DNA from: Leptolyngbya sp. PCC 7375
GTDB taxonomy: Bacteria; Cyanobacteriota; Cyanobacteriia; Phormidesmidales; Phormidesmidaceae
Assembly (NCBI RefSeq): GCF_000316115.1
Contig: NZ_JH993797.1
Span: 3,520,486 to 3,584,485 of the forward strand
DNA: 64,000 bases
Direction: 5' to 3'
Part shown: positions 25,845 to 35,385 of the stretch, one piece after another
How positions within the stretch are numbered: position 1 is the first letter of the stretch
How the letters are laid out: the number at the start of each line of letters is the position of its first letter
Program-made: the position numbers and the translations under genes
Notes under the pieces: model-generated
Databases searched by the model: none
Told to the model about the DNA's origin: nothing
Seen by the model: the letters and a program-made list of their open reading frames with translations, nothing else

Positions 25845-26255
25845 TTATTTGCCTTTTGTTTGCTCAAGCACATCAATCACAGAACCCATTTTATGATGTT
25901 CTTTTTGATGTCGAACATATTTGACGGCTCTATCAAGTTGTTTACGGCCTAAAGAGAAAACGCCATACTCCTTTTGCCAGCGAAATTTATCGGCAATAGG
26001 TACCCGTTGGTTGAGGGTATAAGAACTTCCTCCCTTTAGCTGCTTCACTACTTCTGTAATTGAGAGGTTTGGGGGAATAGACAGAATGAGATGAATATGA
26101 TCCTCTGTTCCTCCAATTGCATAGGAAATACACCCCAGTCTGTCAGCCCTACTCCGAATATCTGGATAGAGCAGTTGCTCACGGGCTTCTGTAATCAACG
26201 GTTCACGATTTTTAGTGGCCCATACAAGATGATAGTAGAGCTGCCAAAACGACAT
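25845..26255 (-). CDS. IS200/REP-type Y1 (HUH) transposase
   Basis: About 136 residues from the ATG at 26255; an upstream start at 26321 would read into the neighbouring repeat and is rejected. The fold is that of TnpA: LYYHLVWATKNREPLI opening, the metal-binding HUH motif in GTEDHIHLILSIPP, and the catalytic Tyr in RAVKYVRHQKEHH. Such enzymes cut single-stranded DNA at hairpins, which fits the structured repeats on both sides. No TnpB or IscB partner is present. It separates hsdR from the toxin-antitoxin pair. Confidence 0.9.
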   Translation of the reverse strand: MSFWQLYYHLVWATKNREPLITEAREQLLYPDIRSRADRLGCISYAIGGTEDHIHLILSIPPNLSITEVVKQLKGGSSYTLNQRVPIADKFRWQKEYGVFSLGRKQLDRAVKYVRHQKEHHKMGSVIDVLEQTKGK

Positions 26256-26294
26256 CGCACAAGAGTTTGAGATCTGATTATCTTTTGAGTATTC

Positions 26295-26350
26295 CCTTGT
26301 CGCTTCAGCGACAGTACTCAATTAGCGCTGGGTTTTGAACCTGGCGTGGG
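26295..26350. repeat. Partial third copy of the structured repeat
   Basis: It matches the last 56 bases of the 168-bp repeat with two changes. It begins just upstream of the transposase start codon and includes the TGTCGCT/AGCGACA hairpin. A more diverged version lies near 25505-25580. Confidence 0.7.
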
Positions 26351-26387
26351 ATCATGGAACACATCCCGCATGTGCATATGCATACAA

Positions 26388-26555
26388 AACGGTTGGCAAA
26401 TTGCCTATACCGCCCTGCACTCAAAGTGTCAGGGCTAATCAGATCAAAACCCGCTAAAGGGGTTCGTGATTACAAGTTACTCTCAAATTGCAAAGAGGTC
26501 CTTGTCGCTTCAGCGACAGCACTCAATTAGCGCTGGGTTTTGAACCTGACGTGGG
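26388..26555. repeat. 168-bp structured direct repeat, copy 2
   Basis: It differs from 25616-25783 by one base in 168. It lies between the transposase gene and the C-terminal end of hsdR, ending about 20 bases before the hsdR stop. Near-identity over this length points to recent duplication or active maintenance. Confidence 0.85.
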
Positions 26556-26577
26556 TGAGCGCCTCCCTAACGATCGG

Positions 26578-29159
26578 TCAGATTGATTTACTCTCCGCCG
26601 ACCACAGTGATTCATTAATTGCACTCAAAACCTGTTCTAACTTACCCTGAAACACTTTATTGATTCGCTGAAACCCTCCCTGAGTCTTAAATGCTCCCTG
26701 ATTTAGAGTTTCCTTGTCCACCAGATATTCTTTTTCTAACTGCTTACCAATTCTCTCTAGCCATTTCCGCTGCGGTGCCGTCCATTTCTGACTGGTCAAA
26801 ATCTTTTTCATCGCCTGCTGCACCCGCTCCCCATAGGAAACTAATGGGTCTCCCAAAGCCGCCTGCCGCACATAGCCAATAATCGACGCCGCAATCTCCT
26901 CATTCGTCTTATCCCGCCAGGCCGCTTTAAGCATCATTTCTGAATACCCAGCTTTCGACAACTCTATCCGCAGATCCTTAAGCTGCTGACGAGTCAGATC
27001 ACGGGGCCGCTGGGTGACGACTATCAAGGCCGGAATTGTATTCTGATTATCCTGAATAAAGGCTTCAAAACTCTCTAAATAATCCTCAGGTTTGCCATAC
27101 TCAGTGCCATCTTCTGCCACACCATAGCCCTGCTCCACCCGCCGTAGTTCATCAGCATGGTAAGACACCAGTACCGGCTTACGTCCACCATCCCGTTGAT
27201 CTAATATCTCAGCGATCTGCTTGCGCTCCTGTAGCCAGTGTGCTGCATCTGCTGGGCTAGATTGCCTCAGATGATCCACTACCTCATCAACAGGCATATC
27301 CGCCAGGCCTTCAATGGTTTCTTGTTGGTCAGTACTCAGATGTCGCTTTTTCCGTTGTAACTTAGCAACAATCTGATCCAGAATCTCTTCTACAGCACTG
27401 GTATCAGTCACACAGACGAGTTCATCCACCAATTGACCAAAGGAAATCTTAGGATTGACCGCCACCGGTTTCATACTCGAAAAGTTTTCGATGGCTTTGT
27501 ACAGGCCAACCGGGTCAAAGATTCTAAAAAACTCTTTATCTAGATCATCACAGAGGGGTACAGGATGCGTTTGACAAAGCTCTGCACCGTGCCAATATGC
27601 ACCTTTGTATCCCGATCCGGGGCTGCATCCTTTAGCTCTTTGATATCAAAGATATTGGCAAAGGCCTGCAAACTTTCCATGCGGGTATCTTTGAAGGCAT
27701 TGGCAGCCTGTTCTCCCAGGGCAGTGCGATCCACTAAAAACAGGACGCGCCGAAAACGCTTGGTCTTGAGCAATCGATACACCAGGGCAATACAGGTCTT
27801 GGTTTTGCCGGTGCCCGTTGCCATGGCCAGCAATAAATTGCGCTGATCCTGGGCCAGGGCTGATTCCACCGCTCGAATAGCCCGAATTTGATAGTGCCGT
27901 AAGTCAAAGCCATAGTTAAATTGCTCCTGGGCCAGTTGCGCCTGGGCCTGATCGATATCCTGGGCTAGGGTATCCATCAAACCAGCTGGGCTATACCAAC
28001 TGCGTAAGGGACGGCGCAGGTTTTCTGGACGCCGAACATCACAAAACCAGATGCCACTCTTGGTTTCAAGTTGGGGCACAAACTCTCGCCCATTGGTGGC
28101 AAACACAAACGGAAGTTTGTACTCTCTCCAGGGACCACCGGGAAGGGTTTCATCTGCCTGGATTTGATAGCCCTGGCTATAGCGCTTGGCCTGGTCTATT
28201 GCCCCAGACACATCTGTACTTTTGCGTTTGGCTTCGACGGCTGCGATCGCAGCCAAACCCACAAATAAAATGTAATCAGCTCGTCCATTAGCAGTGGGCC
28301 ATTCAGCAATGGCTAGATTTTTCCCTTTCTGGGGGCGAGTGCCATTACTATAGGTCAATGTTTCCGTATCAACGTCCCAACCAGCCTCGCGCAGTTGAGC
28401 ATCAATCAAACGTCGAGTTTCACGTTCGTCTAAATCCAGTTCCGTCTCAACCACTTGAGCAGTCGCAATGGCGGCTTGAATAGTTTGAGCCGGAGCTTGA
28501 GCCGCTTCAGCCTGCATTACGGTCAGTTGTGCGGCTAGTTGAGCTTTTTCTTCCTCAGCTTGAGCTTCCGTTTCGATTAAAAGGTCTTCAGCGAGCTGCC
28601 GTAGTTCAGCTTCTTCCTGGGCCAAAGCTTGGGCTTGTTCTGCCTGGGACTGGGTAGCCGTCAGCTCTGCCTTTCTGGCAATCAGTTCTGCCCTGAGTCG
28701 CTCCAATTCTGCATTAAGTGCCGCTGTTTCCTGACGGGGATCGGCGGGTGGAATAAAAGGACCAGGCTTGAACTGTTGGGCTCCACCATAGGATCGATGA
28801 AACCAGATGCCTAAGCTCCGAGCGTATTTCAGATGGCTCAGTGCGGTCCCATGTTCGCCATAGCTACCGTGGGTAGCCCGATTACCCACCTTCCGAATTT
28901 CATGAAAAAGTTGGGTGGTTTGTCCCGTAATTGCTCCACGATTCTCTAACCGCCGCAGGAGTTCAAATTGGCTTTCATCGGGGTCTTCATAGAGACCAAC
29001 CGTAGCAGCTACCAACTGAGCTAGTTGCTCCCCAAACTGACGCAGCTTAATCAGACAGGTGTTCGGATCGTTTGCAAAATAATTTTCAGCTAGCGTACCC
29101 AGCCTGACAAGCGCTAAGCTATGAATCTTGAGAAATGCAAAATTCCTAGAAACCTGCAT
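26578..29159 (-). pseudogene. hsdR: Type I restriction subunit HsdR with internal deletion
   Basis: The N-terminal part (29159 to 27540, 539 codons) has a DUF4145-like region, an Ala/Gln/Glu-rich coiled coil (about 150-240), the HsdR nuclease core with VEAKRKS (about residue 305) and Walker A ATGTGKTKT (about 448). It stops after GTVQSFVKRILYPS. The C-terminal part resumes at DDLDKEFFRIFDPVGLYKAI and runs through the EcoEI-type C-terminal domain. The DEAH box and later helicase motifs are missing, and the join is out of frame. Restriction by ATP-driven translocation should be dead. The nuclease half might still be expressed. Confidence 0.88.
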
Positions 29160-29265
29160 AGGAATTGCCCTGACTGCGGGGATGATGGGGAATTAGCTCG
29201 GGTTTAAAGTTCCCTTGTACGAACAAAAACTTATCAGTATTAATAGATGTATCTATCCATTTTTA

Positions 29266-31023
29266 GGGTAACTCTTTAAGCCGGGAAACGAGCAGGTCTT
29301 AGAGAGTGTATAAATAAGCACATTGAATTGCGATGGCCCAAAAAATAGCTCTGCAGCAATGCTCAGAGCCGTGTATCGTGTCCGATGCAAAACAAAATCG
29401 GGAACGATGAGTCTTACTATACGAGAGCGCAGCCAAAAAGTGGCTGGTTATATCAAAACGGAAACACATCTGGGCATCGAGTCGATAGCGTCGGCGCTTG
29501 GCATCAGTAAAAGCAGTGTGCACCGTCATCAGCAGGGGATAGAGCGTCGCAACCAGTATGCAGAATCGGACCTGTGGGAAACCGCGAGTGGGTCAGCTTG
29601 GCTAAAACGTCTGGTACTAGGTGTGCTCTACCACTTTGGCATAAAGCACGGTATCGGAGCCGAGAGCCTATGCGAGTTTTTTAAGTCGGTTCATTTAGAG
29701 ACCCATGTGGGTGTTTCAGCCAATGCCCTGCGTCAATTGAAACACCGTGTTGAAGACGTCATTGTCACCTACGAAGTCTCCCAATCTGAGCAATGTCAAC
29801 CTCTCAACAAACTCGGCATCTGCCTCGGGGGAGATGAAACCTTTTTTGGACTGCCGATCCTGGTGCTGGTGGAATTGGCGAGTGGGTTTATCTTTACAGA
29901 AGTTGAATGTGAGAATCGTCAGTATGAAACCTGGTGTCACCAGCTAGAGCAGTGGTGGCATCCGTCCGACTGGGAATGCCACTTTATGGTCAGTGATGGG
30001 GCTCGTGCGTTAGTGAAACTTGCCATCGCTGGTCTGGGCACCGTCAGTGTGGCCGATTTGTTCCATGGAATGCGAGCCTTAGCTCGTCCTATCGGGAGTG
30101 CATTGGGACGTCAACTGGCTCAGGTTGAAAAACAACTCGACACCCTCCAACAGCAAGTGAACCAAACCAAACCCAAGGTCAAACAACAAACTTTGTGTGT
30201 CCAGCTAGAGACGCTGACGCAGCAATATCAACAGCTTGAACAAGATCAGTTTACCTATCATCGCGCCTTGGCCGATATTAGCCAATCGGTTCATCCTTTC
30301 ACCCTGGATACCGCTCAATGGCAACTGTTTGACGACTTAACAACCCAGTTAGCGGCTCCGTTGACGACCCTGACTCACCTAGCAAAGCTCTATGGAGGGG
30401 ATAAGGCGCAACACGCGATTGACACCTTTGAAGCTCAGATTCCTCAGTTCGCCAACGGGATTCATGCCTGGTGGCAGTGGGTGATGCAGGCCTTAGCCAC
30501 TGAAACTCAGGAGATTGACACTCAAAATTGGGTTCTCACTGCCTTGTTGCCCTGGGTGTATTGGACTCAACAGACTGATAAAACCCGCAAACCTCATCTC
30601 AAAGCACGCTATCAACAGGCCACCAGTGATGCCTATGATCAGCTCATGGCAGATGCCATGACCCTAAAGCTAGACGACACTCAACGGCAATACTGGGTCC
30701 ATTGGTGCCAGTGGATGTGTGCCAAGTATCAACGCACCTCCTCGGCGGTCGAGGGGCGTAATGGCTATCTATCTCAACGTCATCAGGCCAATCGTGGCTT
30801 TTCGGCACAGTCCTTGAAGGTGCTCACCATTATTCACAATTTTGACCTTAAACGTCCCGATGGCACGACCGCTGCTCAAAGACTCTTTGGACACCCATTT
30901 TCCAGACCTATTTGAATGGATCCTCAGTACTATTAATGAGCTACCCATGCCTAGACGGTCATCTAAAGCACATCAGACAAATCCCTTACACGTAGAGCTT
31001 TTCCCGGCTTAAGTTGTTACCCC
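29266..31023 (+). mobile_element. Insertion sequence with DUF6399 transposase
   Basis: A 1758-bp element with imperfect 25-bp terminal inverted repeats (GGGTAACTCTTTAAGCCGGG left; GGGTAACAACTTAAGCCGGG from the right on the opposite strand). ATTTTTA is duplicated on both flanks (29259-29265 and 31024-31030; an eighth base, C, also matches). It inserted about 100 bp upstream of hsdR and could cut it off from its promoter. Confidence 0.85.
29407..30915 (+). CDS. DUF6399-type transposase
   Basis: About 502 residues from the ATG at 29407; the frame is open further upstream to a TTG at 29323, so the start is not certain. The N-terminus has a helix-turn-helix (LGIESIASALGISKSSVHRH). A glutamine-rich coiled region follows (about 240-290). 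The C-terminus shows the DUF6399 signature, SSAVEGRNGYLSQRHQANRG-FSAQSLKVLTIIHNFDLKR. Possible catalytic acids include GGDETFFG, VSDGARAL and AVEGRN, a DDE-like spacing. The precise terminal repeats and target duplication show this is the mobile gene of the element. Confidence 0.82.
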   Translation: MSLTIRERSQKVAGYIKTETHLGIESIASALGISKSSVHRHQQGIERRNQYAESDLWETASGSAWLKRLVLGVLYHFGIKHGIGAESLCEFFKSVHLETHVGVSANALRQLKHRVEDVIVTYEVSQSEQCQPLNKLGICLGGDETFFGLPILVLVELASGFIFTEVECENRQYETWCHQLEQWWHPSDWECHFMVSDGARALVKLAIAGLGTVSVADLFHGMRALARPIGSALGRQLAQVEKQLDTLQQQVNQTKPKVKQQTLCVQLETLTQQYQQLEQDQFTYHRALADISQSVHPFTLDTAQWQLFDDLTTQLAAPLTTLTHLAKLYGGDKAQHAIDTFEAQIPQFANGIHAWWQWVMQALATETQEIDTQNWVLTALLPWVYWTQQTDKTRKPHLKARYQQATSDAYDQLMADAMTLKLDDTQRQYWVHWCQWMCAKYQRTSSAVEGRNGYLSQRHQANRGFSAQSLKVLTIIHNFDLKRPDGTTAAQRLFGHPFSRPI

Positions 31024-31117
31024 ATTTTTACAGGCGAGCTACTCCAAGTCAGAATGATTCAAACAGCGAAATACAAGGATGCTGCCGCATCCGCAAAATG
31101 TGCCGCTACCGACTAGA

Positions 31118-32212
31118 CTACTTCCCTTTCATTTGGGTTTTGGCCTGTTCCATTGCCAGGGACTTAAACGCCTCAAAGGATTGAATAGTTGATGCGCCTT
31201 CAATGGCTTTCACTGCCAAATCCTGAACCTGTTTTAGGGCTGCCGCCAGCTGTTTCGATAAGGTCTGAATCCGTTCCTCATTGGTCGTGATCGTTTGTTC
31301 CAGGGCCTGAATCCTCAGCTCATACACACGCTTAAAGCCATCCAATTCCTTATTGCGCAGATCTGCTGCTATTTTTGTCTGGGCACTGGCTGTTTGTTCT
31401 CCTTCTGCCTTAGCCTGCTTGATGGCCGTTGCTTTCTCTTTCTCAAAGGCTTCGACTTGGGCCTTGAGCTCAGCAAATTGTTGTTCTTGTAGGGCAATAG
31501 CTTTTTCCCGTTCTGCCCACTGCTCCTCCAGAGTTTGTTTAGCTTCTGCCAACTGCCGGTAGCGCTCCTCCTGGGCTTGATCGTATTCCGTCTGCGCTAA
31601 ACTGCGCTGGAGATTGAGAGTATAGTCATGCTCTTCAGCCTCCCGCTGACTGGTTTTCTGCTGTTCTTCATCCCGTTCTTTCACAGAACGCTGGTGCTCC
31701 TGCTGCTCCTTTGCCCAGGACTGTTTTAGGTCCTGTAGTTCATTTTCGAGGGTGTCACTCCTTTGATTAAAGTCGGATTCAAAGGCTTGACTGTTGTCTT
31801 CACAGGTTTGGATTAGGGTATCCAGGGTATCGGCTTGGATATCATCTAAATTGTGCAAAGCCTCCAGTTGCGCCAGTTCCTCGGCAACGGCTAACCGGAG
31901 AGCCTGTAGTTGAGCCGCTTTTGAAGTCAGCTTTTCGGACAACTCACTGACGGCACTACCAAAGCCCGCGTGTAACCCAGCCAGGGTGTTAATGGTAGCT
32001 GTCATTTTGTCCTGTGGTTGATCGACGGGCTGCTGGCTCATTTTTTTCACAGGTTCAGAGGGTTTTGTCTCTACAACGGTTGTGGGACTTGCCTTTGGCT
32101 CTTGCTGTAGTTTGTCGAGCTGCTTTTCTAGCTTATTTCGTTCTTTAAGCAATTCATTATAAGCGTCTAGAATCTGCGCTTTTGTATTTCTATTCGTTGG
32201 TATGTCGGTCAT
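31118..32212 (-). CDS. Long coiled-coil protein, second of a paralogous pair
   Basis: About 364 residues from the ATG at 32212, placed just after GGAGG. Almost entirely alpha-helical coiled coil, rich in Glu, Gln, Lys and Ala (REAEEHDYTLNLQRSLAQTE-YDQAQEERYRQLAEAKQTLE). A short conserved element AGFGSAVSELSEKLTSKAAQ-LQ occurs at about residue 80 and also in the upstream gene. The N-terminus has TKAQILDAYNELLKER. It starts one base after the upstream stop, so the two are an operon. Function unknown; filament-forming or scaffold roles are possible for such proteins. Confidence 0.75.
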   Translation of the reverse strand: MTDIPTNRNTKAQILDAYNELLKERNKLEKQLDKLQQEPKASPTTVVETKPSEPVKKMSQQPVDQPQDKMTATINTLAGLHAGFGSAVSELSEKLTSKAAQLQALRLAVAEELAQLEALHNLDDIQADTLDTLIQTCEDNSQAFESDFNQRSDTLENELQDLKQSWAKEQQEHQRSVKERDEEQQKTSQREAEEHDYTLNLQRSLAQTEYDQAQEERYRQLAEAKQTLEEQWAEREKAIALQEQQFAELKAQVEAFEKEKATAIKQAKAEGEQTASAQTKIAADLRNKELDGFKRVYELRIQALEQTITTNEERIQTLSKQLAAALKQVQDLAVKAIEGASTIQSFEAFKSLAMEQAKTQMKGK

Positions 32213-32213
32213 G

Positions 32214-33212
32214 CTAACCTCCTCTTTCCTGAGAATCAGCCGTTGAAGATTTTTCAAACGCTTTTATAGTCAGCGTGTGGGATTGTTGCATGGTCTCTTG
32301 CAATTGAGTATTGATGCTTTCAATTTGCTGAGTTTGTTCTTGAATTTTCTGTTCCAGTGATTGAATCGTAAACTCGTAGCCCTGTTTGGAGGCTTCCCAC
32401 TCCTTCTCCAGCAGTTCGGCTTGCACGTCTGCATTCTGCTGTACGGCAGTAGCCGCATCTTCTCTCGTTGTTTCGACTAGCTCACTGAGTTCAGCTGAGA
32501 AGACATCTACACGCTGTTGATAGTCCGCTAAAAGGGGCTGATTCGCCTCTAGGATTCTCTCTCGCTCAGTCCACTGCCGGTCGTTGATTTGCCCAGTGTC
32601 CTGTAATTCTTTTTCTTGATTGCGGTGTGTCTCGTCAAACTCATTGGCATCAATGGTTTGCTTGCGTTCTAGTTCATATTGATAGTCTGCTTCTTGTCGC
32701 TCTCGTTCTTTGGTTAACCGCTCTGTCTGCTCGCGCACGGTCTGCTCAAAGTCGGCTTGATCTTTAGCCCAGTGCGATCGCACTTCAGTCATTTCTTTTT
32801 CCAGGGCCGCTTGTTGCTCAGCTTCTGTTTGTTCAAGGCTTCTAAGCTTATCCTGATGCTCTTGGGTCAGCATATGGAGGGTGTCAGCCACTACGCGAAT
32901 TTGCTTCAGAGTTTGTAGATGACGCGTTTCGATCTCAATGGCCTGATCCAATTCCCCCAGCTTTAAGGATTCAGCGGTTAATTTTTCTGATAGCTCAGTT
33001 ACAATGCTGCCAAACTCCAGTTGTAGATCGGCCAGGCCTTTAACAATACCGTCAACAGTATAGGCAGATGCCACATCCAGCATCTGTGCATTTTTGGCAG
33101 CTGCAGCTTCCTCCTCTTTTGTGGCAATTCTGGACCCTAGCTTTTTGCGGTCTGCAAGAATTTTCTGGAAGGCCGCTAAAACCTGTTCGTTACTATCCTG
33201 CGATGCAACCAT
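32214..33212 (-). CDS. Long coiled-coil protein, first of a paralogous pair
   Basis: About 332 residues from the ATG at 33212 (a GTG codon precedes it in frame). It opens ASQDSNEQVLAAFQKILADR-KKLGSRI, then has the shared element LEFGSIVTELSEKLTAESLK-L. The rest is heptad-rich coiled coil with a YQYELERKQTIDANEFDETH segment also mirrored in its neighbour (HDYTLNLQRSLAQTEYDQA). The pair arose by duplication but has diverged a lot. They are framed by the DUF6399 element and the IS4 element, so their original neighbours are lost. Confidence 0.75.
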   Translation of the reverse strand: MVASQDSNEQVLAAFQKILADRKKLGSRIATKEEEAAAAKNAQMLDVASAYTVDGIVKGLADLQLEFGSIVTELSEKLTAESLKLGELDQAIEIETRHLQTLKQIRVVADTLHMLTQEHQDKLRSLEQTEAEQQAALEKEMTEVRSHWAKDQADFEQTVREQTERLTKERERQEADYQYELERKQTIDANEFDETHRNQEKELQDTGQINDRQWTERERILEANQPLLADYQQRVDVFSAELSELVETTREDAATAVQQNADVQAELLEKEWEASKQGYEFTIQSLEQKIQEQTQQIESINTQLQETMQQSHTLTIKAFEKSSTADSQERGG

Positions 33213-33294
33213 CACGATGACTCCAGCTGACGCATCATTGGACTAATTCTTGCACCGATGGGTCCATGCAGCAATGCAGATCCTGATTAAACTT

Positions 33295-34785
33295 CAATGG
33301 CACTGACTTAAAAGTGCACAAAGTAGAAAAAGGCTGCAAGGCTTGATAAATATATATCAAGGCCCTGCAAGCCAACAATAAATCACTTTCTACTATGCCG
33401 AAGTCAGCCGAAATTCTCAAGCACCAGTTATTCAAAAGTATCGGTTCGCCGTGGCAAGATATCCTACCGGAAGCAAGACTCGATGAGCTTCTGGCTGAAG
33501 AAGGGATCACCTACCGAAATCGTTTGTATACCCCCATCGTGACGGTATGGGGCATGCTATATCAAGCGTTATCAGCCGATAAAAGCCTCCGCAACACCGT
33601 CAAGTGCTTCACCACCTGGTTAACCGCCGCAGGCGTTACCCCTCCGTCATCGGATACCGGAGCTTACAGCAAAGCTCGCGACCGGTTGCCGGAATCACTC
33701 CTCCAACGTCTTATCCCCGAAACAACCGAGCAGTTGGAACAGACGGTGCCCAAGGCGCATTACTGGTGTGGTCGTCGGGTGAGAGTCTTTGATGGAACGA
33801 CGGTATTGATGGCCGATAGTGAGGCCAATCAAGCGGTCTATCCTCAACATGGTAATCAAGCGGTCGGATGTGGCTTTCCACTGGCTCGGGTGGTGGTGTT
33901 TTTCTGTTTACTAACCGGGGCAGTGGTGTCAGGGTGTATTGCACCGAAGACAACCAGTGAAATCGTCATGAGCCGTTTGTTGTATCAGGACTTAGCGCCC
34001 GATGATGTGGCCATGGGAGACCAAGCCTTTGGCAGCTATGTTGACTTAGCCCTGATTCAGCAGCAAGAGGCCGATGGGGTCTTGCGTAAACATCATGCTC
34101 GGCACACTGATTTTCGTAAAGGTCTCAGGCATGGTCCTGGCGACCACCAAGTCGTCTGGCACAAACCCAAGCGACGACCGGGTCATATGAATACAGATGA
34201 GTTTGCAGCCATTTCCCAGACATTGACGGTTAGAGAAGTGCGTCTGAAGCTATCTCGTAACGGGTTTCGAGACCAGTTCATCATCATTGTTACCACCCTA
34301 TTGGATGCCAAACAGTATCCTGCTAGTCAATTAACCCGTCTTTATGGATGGCGGTGGCATGCGGCAGAAGTCAATTTACGTCATCTCAAAACGACACTCA
34401 AAATGGAGAGGCTCACAGCCAAAACACCGGACATGGTCCGTAAGGAAATTTGGTCTCACATGCTAGCCTACAATGTGCTGCGTAGTGTGATGGAACAGGC
34501 CTCTCCATTATTGCACTATGAGCGTAATCGTCTCTCCCTACAGGGGGCTCGGCAACACTTTCAGCAAATTCTTGCATTATTAGCAACAACATCGAACGCG
34601 ACACGGCAACGACTCTACGACCATTTGCTCCAAGATATTGCCTCTGACCCGTTGCCTCAACGGCCTAATCGGCATGAACCTAGAGTCGTCAAACGTAGGC
34701 CAAAACCGTTTCCCAGAATGCGACAACCTCGTAATATTCTCAAAGCTAAGCTGGCTGCTTGATTAGACTTATGTCAGTGCCATTG
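33295..34785 (+). mobile_element. IS4-family insertion sequence, intact
   Basis: A 1491-bp element with terminal inverted repeats CAATGGCACTGAC / GTCAGTGCCATTG. GATTAAACTT is duplicated directly outside both ends (33285-33294 and 34786-34795), a 10-bp target duplication typical of IS4. It inserted just upstream of the coiled-coil operon. Confidence 0.93.
33395..34762 (+). CDS. IS4-family transposase
   Basis: A 455-residue DDE transposase. Catalytic parts are RVFDGTTVLMADS (first Asp), DDVAMGDQAFGSYVDL (second Asp) and the YREK-type signature LYGWRWHAAEVNLRHLKTTL-KMERLT with the Glu. The N-terminal LPEARLDELLAEEGITYRNR-LYTP is usual for this IS4 subgroup. The frame is complete and the element has clean ends, so it may be active. 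Confidence 0.95.
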   Translation: MPKSAEILKHQLFKSIGSPWQDILPEARLDELLAEEGITYRNRLYTPIVTVWGMLYQALSADKSLRNTVKCFTTWLTAAGVTPPSSDTGAYSKARDRLPESLLQRLIPETTEQLEQTVPKAHYWCGRRVRVFDGTTVLMADSEANQAVYPQHGNQAVGCGFPLARVVVFFCLLTGAVVSGCIAPKTTSEIVMSRLLYQDLAPDDVAMGDQAFGSYVDLALIQQQEADGVLRKHHARHTDFRKGLRHGPGDHQVVWHKPKRRPGHMNTDEFAAISQTLTVREVRLKLSRNGFRDQFIIIVTTLLDAKQYPASQLTRLYGWRWHAAEVNLRHLKTTLKMERLTAKTPDMVRKEIWSHMLAYNVLRSVMEQASPLLHYERNRLSLQGARQHFQQILALLATTSNATRQRLYDHLLQDIASDPLPQRPNRHEPRVVKRRPKPFPRMRQPRNILKAKLAA

Positions 34786-34839
34786 GATTAAACTTAACTC
34801 TCACCGTCTATCAAAGCTATTGATGACCTACATCTCGAA

Positions 34840-34859
34840 GGGCGCACGGCGGTGCGCCC
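34840..34859. terminator. GC-rich hairpin at the VanZ gene 3' side
   Basis: A perfect 8-bp stem (GGGCGCAC / GTGCGCCC) with a 4-base loop, 30 bases beyond the stop of the leftward VanZ-like gene. It has no T run, so it could be a dispersed intergenic palindrome of a kind common in cyanobacteria rather than a true terminator. Confidence 0.45.
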
Positions 34860-34888
34860 CTACGGTGGATATGCTTTTTAACAAATCT

Positions 34889-35287
34889 CTAACTGCGTTT
34901 TCCAAGGCCTTGGGCCAGAAAATAGCCCAACACGACACCGCCTAAACTGCACACCAAATCGAGGGAATCTAATGTTCGATAGGGGGATAGGCCTTGCACA
35001 ATCTCTTCTGCCGTCATCGCCAAGCTAAACAGCACTGGAAAAATGGGTAAATATCGTAGGCCTTTGAAGTGGCGTCGATTGAGCACTCGATGGCCCAAAT
35101 AGCTAGCTAGAGCATAAAGCACCACATGGCCAATCTTGTCGTAGTAGGGGATTCTCCCTAGTAACTTGAGCGGTAAATTATTGGTGTAAGCGGCCCACAG
35201 AATCAGTAAAAATAATCCACCATAGCCCACTGCTAGCCAAACAACATTGCGCTGGTTAGACTGACCAAGTTTCGATGACGTTTTCAT
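34889..35287 (-). CDS. VanZ-like membrane protein
   Basis: About 132 residues starting at the ATG 35287 (MKTSSKLGQSN); longer in-frame starts up to 35371 would intrude on the divergent promoter. Four hydrophobic segments are visible, with the VanZ hallmark YYDKIGHVVLYALASYLGHR after the first. SLAMTAEEIVQGLSPYRTLD-SLDLVCSLGGVVLGYFLA completes the family pattern. VanZ-type proteins are inner-membrane proteins of largely unknown role. It is divergent from the M28 peptidase gene. Confidence 0.88.
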   Translation of the reverse strand: MKTSSKLGQSNQRNVVWLAVGYGGLFLLILWAAYTNNLPLKLLGRIPYYDKIGHVVLYALASYLGHRVLNRRHFKGLRYLPIFPVLFSLAMTAEEIVQGLSPYRTLDSLDLVCSLGGVVLGYFLAQGLGKRS

Positions 35288-35385
35288 AAAATAGAAATAA
35301 GCTGCTGATAGACGGTTTTTAGTACCGCTATCTACAGTGGGCAGCATCTCTATATCGGATACATCAACCACACTTGATATAGGTT

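Noticed and set aside
26256..26321. Longer N-terminus for the IS200-like transposase
   Set aside because: The added codons fall in the structured repeat copy, while the ATG at 26255 begins the conserved FWQLYYHLVWATK.
25500..26560. Repeated units that could suggest a CRISPR array
   Set aside because: There are only two full repeats and two partials, of 168 bp, with no regular 30-40 bp spacers and no cas genes. The layout fits REP-type repeats around a Y1 transposase.
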